This document shows positions 1 through 11,029 of a DNA stretch of 64,000 nucleotides, in pieces. The translations under genes and the position numbers were made by a program. The notes beneath the pieces are model-generated. The model saw nothing but the letters and a program-made list of their open reading frames with translations, had not been told where the DNA came from and searched no databases. The stretch covers positions 28,403,501 through 28,467,500 of the forward strand of contig NC_091966.1 in the NCBI RefSeq assembly GCF_036711975.1, read 5' to 3'. The stretch's first letter is position 1; each line of letters starts with the position of its first letter. The DNA comes from Onthophagus taurus. Taxonomy: Eukaryota; Arthropoda; Insecta; Coleoptera; Scarabaeidae.

Positions 1-1049
1 TTCTCTTCGATTCTGTTTGAGATTGAGAAATGTAAAGACAACAAAGAGGATACTAATTCCTACTACTCAAACGTTTAATTAAGACTAATTTTAACCGAAC
101 CTCACAAACACTGACGCCTCTACATACCGTCACCAGTAATGTTTTATAAATTTTAATTGTTTCACTCAAAACATTCTTTTCTAAACCTTGATAACAATTT
201 TACTATTTTTATTAGAATTATTCTATATAATTGCATTCTCATCACATTTTAATGTAATTCCTGGCTAAGATTAAAGTCTAGGTTTTAACAAAAGTCAATT
301 TGAATAGGTGATCTTTAAAAATTTATGTGTAACGATTTGTTGATTATGGAATGTTAAAATTTAATATAACATCCTTTATAAGCTAAAAAAAAAGATTCAT
401 TTCTTAAATACTAATCGATTTACAGTAAATATTTTTTACTTTAATCAATTCACTTTCAACAAATGCCAATTTAAATAAGTAATCTTCAAATATTTGTGTG
501 AAACAAATTGTTGCTTATGGAAAGTTAAAATTTGGTATAACGTATTTTCAAACGTTCCTTGACAACCTCAAAAAGTTTTAATTTTTAATTCTACATAGCA
601 TTGAAGAAAATAATTTTTATCTTTAACTTCACTATTGATGATAATATCCTCGATAATAACCTTAAAGATAAGTTAGACCAACTTATCTTTAAACACTGCT
701 TTATTCAAATACTCTTATATAATTGGATTCTGATATAAATTTGGAAATGATGAACGAAGTCGCTGATTTTCACTATTGACATGTTGTTTGATAGGTTTGA
801 TAACATTCAGGTTTGAAACTGAAATGGTGGTTAAAAATGTTATCGTTGATAATCATAGACGATTATTCTGAGAGAGGTGCTGGCCTGAATTTGAATCCTT
901 TTTTATATGCATAAGTTAAACATTTTATGTCATAATATTAATCGCTGGTTATTAAGACTAGCATTTGACGATTTTGTTTACCACTCATCTTGTGTTGTCT
1001 TAATATAACGGGGAGTTCCTATATTTTCCAAACACTCCATTACATTACA
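1..1049. other. Intergenic AT-rich DNA with a diverged tandem duplication
   Basis: No gene is visible. The only structure is a pair of related blocks at about 291-375 and 461-545, offset by 170 bp. They share phrases such as 'caatttgaataggtgatctt' versus 'caatttaaataagtaatctt', and both end in 'ttaaaattt'. This reads as an old duplicated unit of about 170 bp, function unknown. Confidence 0.4.
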
Positions 1050-1858
1050 TCAATTATATACCGGGTAGGCGACCAACCAACCTTGCACCGCGACCTCAAT
1101 GCTCTTAACGAACATTAATGCCTTACTCGGTGAAAAGTCATTCAAATCCTTTGGGGAGATAAACTGCAACCCAAAAATTGAAAATCTGGTACGGTTAACA
1201 GCAGGGAAGTGGCATAAAACATGCTCAACCGTCTTCTCTTGTTCTGCACATAGTCGGCATTCAACATGGTCGGCTAGGCCCAACAAATTGAGGTGTGTCT
1301 TTAATCGGCAGTGCCCAGTAAAGACACTCATTAGAACTTTAATGCTCCTACGAATAGTCCTAAAACATTCACGAGTTTGACAGTTGCAATGGTGATAAAC
1401 AACTTAACGTCTCTCATTCCTGGAGAACTGGTCTACAGTAGGTAAAGTCTCTCTTCAGCCCACAGTCCACTCCTATGGTTGGCCATCGCAAATGACATAC
1501 TAATTGCTACTTCTGGTCCCACAAACGCTTTAGCGCTGCCCTCTCGTGCTAACTCATCTGCCGCTTCATTGCCAGCCACCCCAGAGTAACCTGGGACCCA
1601 GATCAGAGAATCTCTGTTATCACAACTCAGTATGTTTAAAGTTCTTTTACAGTAATTAACCAGAGCCGACACCGTTTTCATGGTCTGCAGCGCCTGGAGA
1701 GCTTCTTCACTCCTTTCACGCACCCATGTCAATAGCAAATACTTCCGCATGGAATACAGTACAATACGTACCCAGGCTGAAAATTTGCTTAATCCCGAGT
1801 GTCTGGCACTGCTGTCTCGACACCTTCCGGCTTTTATGATACATCTGTCAACATGCAT
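1050..1858 (-). mobile_element. LINE remnant: RNase H and C-terminal zinc knuckle
   Basis: This is the decayed 3' part of a non-LTR retrotransposon ORF2 read on the minus strand. The piece at 1433-1858 contains the RNase H signature WVPGYSGVAGNEAADELA, where most relatives have His in place of the first Tyr. The piece at 1050-1331 contains the Cys/His cluster CRLCAEQEKTVEHVLCHF, which usually follows RNase H in I/R1/Jockey-group elements. The two pieces lie in different frames, so at least one frameshift separates them. No reverse transcriptase precedes it at higher coordinates. It is a truncated, inactive copy. The class call rests on family knowledge of the RNase H motif; the exact clade is not determined. 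Confidence 0.75.
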
Positions 1859-1869
1859 AAACCATGCAA

Positions 1870-4800
1870 TATTTGCTTGAACCAGAAAATTTTCGTTTTC
1901 AATCCAGGACTGCCGTTCAGGCAGTCAAAACAACTACTATTCATTTATAATGTCTAGATACTCTAGATGACTCTTCTATATCTAATATTGATTAAGTACT
2001 AATTGTAAGTTACATACTTGAAAGTATAAACTGTAAAAATTAATAACAAAATGTTGTTACAGGTCAACCTAACTAGAGATTAAATATAATTTTTTAAACT
2101 AGTCCTAATTAAAATTATTGATTATATTAAACACAACAGTATTCTTTTATTATTTACTTTTTTGTGAGTAAACAAGTTGTTGTTTTATAAATTTAAGTCG
2201 TCAACTTGCACTTTATTATGACGCATATATAATTTTATGAAGTCAGCATTTTTGAATAAACCACATCTATTGCGTACTAACACGATTAAAAAAAAATGTT
2301 TACTTTTACAAACAGTATAAACATGTAACAGGAAGTAATAAAATAGTCATAACGTTTATTATAAATCGAAGAAAGGGTTGTACGTTGTTCATTTAGGAGA
2401 GTATTGGTAATAAATTAATACCCACGAGGAAATTGGTCTAAAAATATCCATAGTAATTTTAGAACTCGTTCAAGAATTTGCTACTTACACTATCCTATTT
2501 AACATCTATTACTAGTAAAATAACTATATTCTATTCATAGTAAAAATTAAATATGATTTTTTTTTATTTGGCTGAAAAATGCTGTGTTGCTTTTGTGCTG
2601 ATATAAAAAAGATGTACGAAATGTTTTATAATATCGATCCGCATACGTAAGTAGGCATGAATTAAATACACGAATTTGTATTTCAAGGCCATTATAGTTG
2701 TGCTTCGTTTATAAATATCGCCAAAAATACCTTGCCCTTACTTTAAGAGAAAACATCTTTAACCCACTTTTCTTTGAAAATCCAATTTGTTTATTAAACA
2801 AGACTGCTATTGCAACTTTGCCAAATAATTTGCATAATTTTGTCAATATTATGTAGATATTAATAGTATTTAAGAAAGTTTTTAGGGATCATAGAATAAA
2901 ACTCGTAACATTGCGAAGAAAAAAAAATTTGTAATAAAAAATTTTTGCGTTAACAATTATATTACATGAAATTGCCGGACATGAAAACCATTTCCGTCGT
3001 TATCAAAAGAGATCTCATATTTCCATTACGTACCGGGCGTTTTGTATTTCATAATAATATAAAAGCCTGGTATTTTTTAATTGTTTTCCGCGTATAGTGC
3101 ACATAATCTGCATGTAACCCGAGAAATCTAATTCTTTATTTCTTGAATAAGACCACATACTTATTCAAAGTTGTACTTTGTATTATTTATTTTTTAATTT
3201 ATTATGTCACTGACAGCAGGGATTTAAATGTGTTTTAAGACACTATTCTTTTTGAATTAGGTGGTATGGAAAAAGTTGATCGATATAGATACAGCACATT
3301 TACTTTTATTTTGTATTATAAATAGTACACATAGTAGATGAATCAATAAACATTACAAAATTTTAAATGTATTAAACGTTCTGCAATACAACGACTCAAA
3401 TATGTTAACTGAAATATGTTTTCAGTAATTTTATCTGAATACGTCTTTGAATGAATAATGCAATCCCACTTTATCTGGATGGTCTATGTCATAAACTAGA
3501 TTGTAGAGTTTCTAGATTCCAAGGGAGGCAACGAATTCAATAGATTTGATGATAAATAATGTCGCAAAACAGATTTACCTTCATATTGCAGAATTTTGGC
3601 GTGGATTAAAACAATTTGTAAAAGGCAAACCAATTAGATAGGGGTACAAGTTCTGAATCGGAACTACAAGAAATCGGTGCATAGACTGGATCGGGGTTCA
3701 ACTACAATTATATTTTAAAAAATTTGAAGATTATAGACTTGGGGCAGATATTGTTCTGCAATTTGAAAGATTATTTGTAGGTTCATTTTCATCTTTACCT
3801 CGATACTCGATGCCCTTATTAGAAGAATTAAAGATTATAGGCCTAAAGCTTATAATCTGTCCTTTATCTCGCTCTTCTAGTCTAAAGGCGAAAAAATAGT
3901 TTAAACGACGGTATTATTTTTAGTAATTTGCGTAAAGGTAATGACAATAATGTTATCGAGGACCATCGAGGAAGACCATTTACCATGGATGTGGTAAAAA
4001 AGACTACGGTTTAGGCACTCGCTAGCGTTTGGGCTTCTAGAAACAATAGAAACAGTTCTTATTTTCTAGAAATATAAGAAAACAACTAAACAAGGTCCTA
4101 GCCGACAGTCAGCAAACCTGTATGAAGATTCTCAATACTATCGGCTAGATCATTTAATCACTTAACAAGAAAGGCAAATACGGTACACAATATGTCATAA
4201 AAATGTAACTTTCTTTGCCATAAATACGAAATAGCTTTGCAAATAGTTCACACTGTCATTTCAGGGCAAATAATACTGATTACAGATCGACCACTGTCAA
4301 GAGCATAATGCTAGAGACCTTATACTTACTTTTTGTGCTTCTAGATTTTTGCTTTAAAACTAAGTATTTTTATGTATTTGTAATATTAACAGTTTGTACA
4401 TTTTGTTGTATCCACCAATTTCATCAACAATCAAGCAGGACAATAATGCAACCCTATCTTATGATATTTAATCACTTTTCCTTCTCTCGCCATTTTCAAA
4501 ATTCATAACTTTGTTCTTGTTTAATTAGAGGTAAATAATATTTTCTGGGGTTCCTCAAGTATCATTAAATAGATTTTTTTCTACTTCCAATTTGGTTTCA
4601 CCCTGTCAAGTTTTTACCTTTTGTAAAAAACTAGACAAATCATACTTCTTTTGGACGTGCCATTATCAAATGTTTTCAATGAAATTTCTGAATAAATTTG
4701 GAACATTTCCAAAGCTGAGGTAGCTTTTCAACTGAGAAGTCAACATTTCCTTTGCTTTAAGGATGCTTTTCCAAGCTCCTTATTCTTTTATTTTGTAAAT

Positions 4801-5230
4801 ATACAGACTCTTTTATCTGAATCTTTTTGAGAAACAACTTCAAGTACATATTCTTCATCAGATTCATCTATGTCAGTTTGATGTTCGTAATTCTGTACTT
4901 GGAATATTTGGGTTAAAAATTTTTCCTTCCACTTCGCTTGTTCCAGGTTGATGTACAAATTCAGTTGTTTCCTTATTCATCCTTTCTAAAGAAACCTTCC
5001 AATGTTAAACTGCACTCAATAATTTTATGTGCATTACATTGATTATCTTGACTTGGATTATACTTAATTTACCAATGTTTGGTGCTTTATATAAATTATT
5101 ATTATTTTATCAATTCTCTAAAAATAAAATATTTGAGATCTACAAACATTTCTAAAGTAACAGATAATGCTTTGTGCTAATAGGTAACACTAAAATTCAG
5201 TAAAATATAGAGTTACCTACTTTTCGAACT
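1870..5230. other. Intergenic DNA without recognisable genes
   Basis: I see only short, low-complexity open frames here and no conserved domain, RNA gene or clear repeat. Some of it is probably decayed mobile-element DNA, because LINE fragments lie at both ends, but nothing in the sequence can be assigned. Confidence 0.4.
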
Positions 5231-5235
5231 TTATC

Positions 5236-5400
5236 GACTCCATATATCTTTAACACCTTCAAAACTTCCCCCTATCCATAGTATCAAATGCCACCTTTAA
5301 ATCAATAAAAAAGCATAAACATTTCTCCCTTTTCTATTTAAACACATTGTTTTTCTGATAAAACTTTCCTCGCTTCCATCTTTTTTGTAAACCTTCTTAC
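5236..5400 (-). mobile_element. LINE reverse-transcriptase scrap
   Basis: On the minus strand a short frame reads FFIDLKVAFDTMDR, which matches the block of LINE reverse transcriptases that carries the first catalytic Asp (typically F-x-D-L-x-x-A-F-D). Flanking codons are interrupted by stops. It is a small, dead fragment close upstream of the amino-acid transporter exons and probably has no role. Confidence 0.5.
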
Positions 5401-5751
5401 TCGTAATATAACTTGTAGTTTTTAATTAACTTTATATTCTACCACGTTGACACAAATAAAATTACGAACTTACTGACGTATTCAAAACATTTTTACCACA
5501 ATTCTTATTTTTGTATTATAATTTAATCTTACAATAGTAGGTAAAATACTCTTATCTGATTGTTTTAAATTATTGTCTTATTCAACATATGTCATAATAT
5601 AACAGTGAGAATTCAGTAACATAAATTATTTCGTACGTAAATCACTTCATTCAAATTAACACTTTTTTAATGATTTTTTTTTCAATTATTTCAGAAACCC
5701 CAGCTGATACCACAATTCGAAAACCAGAAAAAGGGTGGTGTTGATACAATA

Positions 5752-8239
5752 ATGACTAAGTAAGTACTATAACTCTAATTCGTCAACTGCTAAACTCATT
5801 CATCGAAACGGCACACAAACGCTTCTTTTCGGAAGGTACAGACAAATTTAACTTTCGTAATCGAAAATTATATTAAGTATATTACTTTTTTTTATATTTT
5901 TCAAATTTCACTTACATTTTAATTAGCTTGTTGTTTGTCTCTGATTGTTGAAGTTAATAATTACTTCTTGGGGAGTGAGCGGTTTTGGTTTATAAGATTT
6001 TTGTTTTACTATTTATTTTGTGTGAAATTTTGTACGTATGTAGTAGTAATGGTGATTGGATGTATTTTGTTATAATTCTACTTAATTACAGTTTTATTTT
6101 TCATTTTGAAACCATGTACATTTATGTTATCGTTTTGAAATTAATCTTCAATAAGAACGAAGTTAAATAAAACGAAATTTCGTATATGTACATGGAGTTC
6201 TTGGTTTAAAAAAGATAAACCGAGTGTTGTTGTGATTATATTCTTCTAAGTCTTTCATAAGATTATTGGCATATGACCGGAGCTGTCGAAGTGCTGTACC
6301 GCAACGCGTTGCGCTGCAAGTGCTGAAGAGCTGCGGAATATGAGGAGGATTAAGGGTACAATATTTTTCGTTTTAAGTTATAACATATTCTATTTTATCA
6401 TTTATTCGCCGATATTATTACGTTTATGTTAAACGAATATTACAACTTTTAAAAATAGGATTTCGATACGAATTATCGCGATTTGCATTTCCCATTTTTT
6501 CAAGTTCTTTTATTATTTTTTTTTTATTTTGCCAACATTCATTTTAACTTCTAAGCTTTGCACATAATATATTTTTATGAGAATAAGCCAAAACTTTTTT
6601 TCCTTTTAATTTTGGTTAATTTTCTTTAAAATAGCCGTTAATAAATAATTATAATTCCGGTTTTAAAATTTGCAAATAGGCAGATAGGAATTTATTAACC
6701 AAAATCACATTTATCTTAGAATTTTGCTTCCAATTTCTAATTTAAATTTATTGCAGCTATAAAAGTGAAAAAAATGACGTTCCTGTTACCCTGGCAAATG
6801 GATCTACAGTACCTTTGGTGGAAGCACCGGGAAAAAGCGATTTGGAATTAGGAGAATACAATCCTTTTGATCATCGAAAATTAGAACATCCTACATCGTA
6901 AGAAATAACATTTACAACATTATTTTCAAAATACATATTAATTTGGTTGCTTTTTTAGCGATTTGGATACATTAATTCACCTTTTAAAAGGTAGTTTAGG
7001 AAGTGGAATTCTCGCAATGCCTGTTGCTTTTGCAAATGCAGGTTTAGCATTTGGTTTATTTGCAACATTCACAATTGGATTTATTTGCACTTATTGTGTC
7101 CATATCTTAGTGAGAAGCGCACATGAATTATGTAAAAGAACACGAGTTCCATCGCTAGGTTTTGCCGAAGTTGCTGAAGCGGCATTCTTAGCTGGTCCAC
7201 AAAGTTTAAATAAGTGGTCGAGATTTGCAAAAGCGATGATAAATCTATTCTTAGTGATAGATCTTTTGGGATGTTGCTGTGTATACATTGTATTTGTATC
7301 AAAAAATATCAAACAAGTAGTTGATCATCATAGTAGTTCTGATATTGATTTGAGATTGTACATGGCTGTTTTATTACCATTGTTGATCCCAATAAATTTG
7401 ATAAGAAATCTAAAATATCTCGCTCCGTTTTCGATGGTTGCAAATATTTTGGTAGCAACAGGAATGGGGATTACATTTTATTACATATTCATTGATTTAC
7501 CAGAAATCTCTACAAGACCAACAATCGTTTCGTTTGATAAATGGCCAATGTTCTTTGGAACTGCGATATTTGCTTTGGAAGGAATCGGCGTTGTTATGCC
7601 TTTGGAAAATAACATGAAAACACCAACTCATTTTATTGGATGTCCTGGAGTTTTAAATACTGGAATGTTTTTCGTTGTTTTATTATATGCCTCTGTGGGA
7701 TTTTTCGGGTTCCTAAAATATGGTGAATTTACCGAACCAAGTATTACATTAAATTTACCACAAGACGAAATGTAAGTTATCAAACATATTTAAAAAAAAA
7801 TAAATGTTTTAATTAATTTATGTTTTTTAGTTTGGCTCAATGCGTAAAGATAATGATTGCAGTTGCAATTTTCTTCACATACAGTCTCCAATTTTATGTG
7901 CCAATGGAAATTATAATGAAAAATTTAAAACAACGTTTTGGAATGAGATCAACGTTAGGAGAATATCTGATTCGTAGTGTTATTGTAATTGGAACTGTTG
8001 GAGTTGCGATAGCTGTACCAAATCTTGGAGGATTTATTAGTCTCGTTGGAGCTGTTTGTTTATCAACACTTGGTTTAATATTTCCTGCGGTAATTGATTT
8101 AGTAACATTCTATGAAGATCCTGGTTTGGGAAAATATAATTGGCGCTTATGGAAGAACACATTTTTAATTGTATTTGGACTAATTGGTTTTATAACCGGT
8201 AGCTATGTTAGTTTGGGTGAAATTTTTAAAGGGGATTAA
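5752..8239 (+). CDS. Proton-coupled amino-acid transporter (SLC36/PAT, pathetic-like)
   Basis: Four coding exons join in frame with GT-AG borders: 5752-5759 (exon begins at 5695 after an acceptor), 6757-6897, 6959-7771 and 7831-8239. They give 456 residues, normal for this family. Residues 61-71 (GSLGSGILAMP) form the substrate-site motif in the first membrane helix of amino-acid/auxin permeases. About eleven hydrophobic segments follow, as expected for PAT proteins. Family members carry small amino acids with protons across plasma or endolysosomal membranes, and insect relatives link amino-acid supply to TOR-dependent growth. The acidic N-terminus (residues 4-49) is cytoplasmic and poorly conserved. 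The start ATG at 5752 sits close to the end of its exon. The same frame is open back to the acceptor at 5695, so an extra upstream coding exon is possible. Substrate preference cannot be read from sequence. Confidence 0.93.
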
Positions 8240-9279
8240 TTTACAATCGATCAAATATCAGCATCTTAGTTTCAATTATTAAAGTAGAATGTATTTCTTT
8301 TATAAAATTGAGAAAACAATTGAAACAAACAAGGGTTAATCAAACATATGCAGACTGTAATTTTAAGCTGTGATTGCAAAATTATTTTAGGTATTAATGT
8401 ATTAATTTCTTAATCTTTAGAATTTCTTGTAGTAATATTAGTAGTATTTTTTTATTGTTTTAGAGCACTTTATCTCTAATGTGATCTGGTTGATTTTTTC
8501 ATTTTGTATTATTAGTATTAAGTATTTTCTTTTGTGTGGTTTAAAAAATGGTAATCTCTTTAAAACGAAACAAAAAAGTTAAACGTAGATGCTCAATTGC
8601 CAGCAGGGAGCAGCTCTCCATATTTTGTATAAGATTTTATACATGTTTTTTAAATAGTATTTAGTTCCAGTGGAACTGTGACTCGGTGCCTTAAGATCTT
8701 CTTAGTGTCATACAATGACATTCATTGGATCACTTTTTTTCGATAAAAATGCGATGTGTATATGGTATTATATCACATGTTTTGCATGATTGGATTTTAA
8801 AAAAAACGATTTTATTATAATTTTATAATTAATTTACTTTAGCTGATTTGAGTGCCAGATTTCGAATTCCTTTATTTATTTTATTATTAATTTATAAAGA
8901 GATAAATCGGATCCGAGTTCCTTCAAAAATTGTAAAAAGAAACATTTTGCTTGCTGTTGTCAATTAGTTTTAGATACACCTAGGGATAATCTAACATAAA
9001 TTGTTATTACGTTTTATCTTTTTAAAACAATATATAAACTTTTTTTGCAACATTTTGTTTTATTATTATTGCAACACGGTTAACATTAGTTCCGCTTTGT
9101 CCCTCTTAATTCATGTCACTGCGTATTTAAGCAAAATTAGTCCGACAAAATATTTCAGATGCCAGTACTATACAGCCTATTAGAAACTGTATGGGATTCA
9201 TAGAAAATTCGTCTAATTTGCTTAATATAAAAAAGGGCAATCTGTCTTAGCTGAAAAGTTGACGAGATGAATACCACAT
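8240..9279. other. Transporter 3' UTR and AT-rich spacer
   Basis: The first several hundred bases after the transporter stop are presumably its 3' UTR, with several T-rich and AATAA-like stretches. No single polyadenylation site can be chosen. The remainder up to the hAT fragment shows no gene. Confidence 0.4.
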
Positions 9280-9847
9280 CAAAACGAGACAGATTGAAGC
9301 AACTCTGTCCTACTCGATGGATTCAACGACAAGATTCCATTGTTCTAATGACAGAATTGTTAGAGTCTATAATTTCTGCTCTAGAAAACATAGTAACTTG
9401 GAAAGATTGAAAGCCAACATCTGGGGCAACATTGTTGAAAAATTCTTCAATTCTTCCGAATTCATATTGCATCTTTTGGTTATGGAAGTCGATTTTTCTT
9501 ATACATTACCCTTTCTCAAGATTTCAAGCAGTTTCTCTTGGAGAAAATGCAAGAACAATGCCGACACAGCTTTTAACAATATATATGACGAAGAAAACCA
9601 ATTCGGACTGAAAATCATTGGAGAACAATTGAAACAACCGAAATTTATACTTAGACAAAGAAATAGTGCGAATTTTGTCACAGAAACTATAGAAGAATTT
9701 ATTCCGCACAAATGTATCTCAGTATCCTTCGGATGTTTAGTTCCATCGCCAGAAAATATAAACAATTTGGAAGACTTAGATGACGTCTCAAAATCTGTTG
9801 CAACAGGTAAAATAGTTTACCAAAAGAATTTCCCAATTCTCCTTTAA
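9280..9847 (+). pseudogene. hAT transposase remnant (ZMYM1-like group)
   Basis: From 9282 a frame reads KRDRLKQLCPTRWIQRQDS, then LMTELLESIISALENIVTW. This is the 'LCxTRW' block of the hAT transposases often annotated as zinc-finger MYM-type 1-like. The frame then shifts. The 176-codon open frame 9317-9847 carries the downstream half: SYTLPFLKISSSF, a long helical stretch, then QPKFILRQRNSANF, typical of the region before the hAT C-terminal dimerisation domain. The N-terminal zinc finger and the C-terminal hAT domain are absent. It is a broken piece of transposase, not a host gene. The open frame alone would look like a novel protein, so the upstream frame matters for the call. Confidence 0.7.
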
Positions 9848-10008
9848 ATGCGTTATCAATCATTGTTGTTAACTATTCTATAATAAAAATTGTTTATGTA
9901 CAGAATGGCAAAATAAGCGTGCAAAGTAATGTATCTCGGAAACTACTTGTAGAATATAGAAATAAAACACAGATGTGAGCTTTACACTTGCATAAAATTT
10001 AATTTATA

Positions 10009-10048
10009 TCAGTACCGGTTTCGAAGTTTTCACTCCATCGTCAGCTGA
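10009..10048 (-). ncRNA. Hammerhead-ribozyme-like motif, left arm
   Basis: On the minus strand the order is UCAG, CUGACGA, one extra U, GGAGU-GAAA-ACUUC hairpin, GAAA, CCGGUA, CUGA. This follows the hammerhead plan: stem I (UCAG/CUGA), the core CUGANGA, stem II with a GAAA loop, the core GAAA, and a very short palindromic stem III (A-CCGG-U). The predicted cleavage site follows the A of GUA. The unpaired U before stem II departs from the minimal consensus. The short stem III suggests that activity, if any, would need a dimer. Confidence 0.5.
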
Positions 10049-10159
10049 AAACTATACAGAGAGCGGTGAGTATTTCGTTATATTTTTTATATCTTCTATA
10101 TTTTCATATTTTTATATCCATTACATATTTTAATAATAGTTACGCTCTCTGTATAGTTT

Positions 10160-10199
10160 TCAGCTGATGATGGAGTGAAAACTTCGAAACCGGTACTGA
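10160..10199 (+). ncRNA. Hammerhead-ribozyme-like motif, right arm
   Basis: Stem I 5' strand is 10160-10163 (UCAG), core CUGAUGA 10164-10170, extra U 10171, stem II 10172-10176 with 10181-10185 around a GAAA loop, core GAAA 10186-10189, palindromic stem III to 10194, H17 = A at 10195, and stem I 3' strand CUGA 10196-10199. It is the mirror copy of the left-arm motif with C changed to U at core position 7, which the consensus allows. Self-cleavage is inferred, not shown. Confidence 0.5.
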
Positions 10200-10384
10200 T
10201 ATAAATTAAATTTTATGCAAGTGTAAAGGTCACATCTGTGTTTTATTTCTATATTCAAAATTTCATTTACTTGCAACATGGATAATTTACATAACTTCTT
10301 GTAGAGACTTGCGGTAAAAAAATTATCGACTAAAGTGGCTAAGAGAAAATCCTGGAAATAGGGGCGATTAATGGTGTTTCAAAC

Positions 10385-10470
10385 TCAACCTACCACCAAA
10401 CAAGATATAGAAAATAGGATTCGGAATGCCATTCACAACCTACCAAGAGCAGGAATGTAAGGAGTCAGTT
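10385..10470 (+). mobile_element. Mariner-type transposase C-terminal scrap
   Basis: The frame PTTKQDIENRIRNAIHNLPR resembles the conserved C-terminal tail of insect DDE_3/mariner-like transposases ('TTREDMxxRIRxAxxxIxxE'). Nothing else of the transposase is present next to it. It is a short relic. Confidence 0.45.
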
Positions 10471-11029
10471 TTTTCTCAGTTTTGCAGGACTCAGTTATTA
10501 ATTTTCTTTTTTCTAGTAGATAGTTTTGCAATTATGATCTGTTTAAAATTATGTTTATTTTTGTCAATATACCAAATTTTCGTCTCTAATTTTACTAAAA
10601 AACAATACAATGAGAAATGCTCTTAAAAGTGAGGTGAAGTATCTTCTAAACTAAGGCACCTAAAAAAACTCATTGAAATCCATTAAATTTTCTCAAAAGA
10701 TCTTCTTTCACTGATATTTTAGGTTAGGAACATGATCTCAAGGCACCGTTTTCACTAGCTTGTTTGGGCATCATTTTGCGTTTTTTCCATGAAAAGAAAG
10801 TAATACCAATAGATTTAATTTTTCTAAGAAAATTCACAATATGTATTGTAATATCGGAAAATGCCCTCTAGTGGCGACGTACTAACTTACAATCACTACA
10901 AATAAAGTAGGATTTGTAGTCTAGAAAAGCTCTTTTCAACGATACCAAGTTTATTAAATTCCGAGAACCATTTTAAAATTATAATTAATTAAAATTAAAA
11001 CTATAATTTATATCAACTTTAAAAGGCAT

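Larger units (their letters stand above)
9952..10256. repeat. Foldback repeat with 114-bp inverted arms
   Basis: The left arm 9952-10065 and right arm 10143-10256 are near-perfect inverted repeats of 114 bp around a 77-bp AT-rich spacer. One clear difference is 'catcgtcagctg' against 'cagctgatgatg'. Each arm contains a hammerhead-ribozyme-like core in mirror orientation. No protein is encoded, so it is non-autonomous. The arms could equally have arisen by head-to-head integration of two copies of one ribozyme-bearing repeat, as Penelope-like elements are known to do. Confidence 0.75.
9905..10345 (+). repeat. Older repeat interrupted by the foldback element
   Basis: The flanks 9909-9950 ('aataagcgtgcaaagtaatg', 'tatctcggaaactacttgta') and about 10290-10335 ('cttgtagagacttgcggtaa') are continuous in another copy at 12952-13040 on the opposite strand. 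That copy reads through without a break. The sequence between them here (9952 to about 10285) is therefore a later insertion, the foldback element described separately. Confidence 0.6.

Noticed and set aside
5985-6170. A 61-codon frame in the first intron of the transporter
   Set aside because: No ATG start, very AT-rich, hydrophobic by composition, and it lies between well-supported splice sites.
6262-6350. GC-rich patch in transporter intron 1 as an alternative first coding exon
   Set aside because: Its ATG frames either stop quickly or reach a donor-like GT in a phase that does not match exon 2. It might be non-coding 5' sequence, but nothing supports that directly.
9317-9847. A 176-codon frame as a possible novel host gene
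   Set aside because: The sequence just upstream, in another frame, is the hAT 'LCPTRW' block and the frame itself continues the same transposase. It is a broken mobile element.
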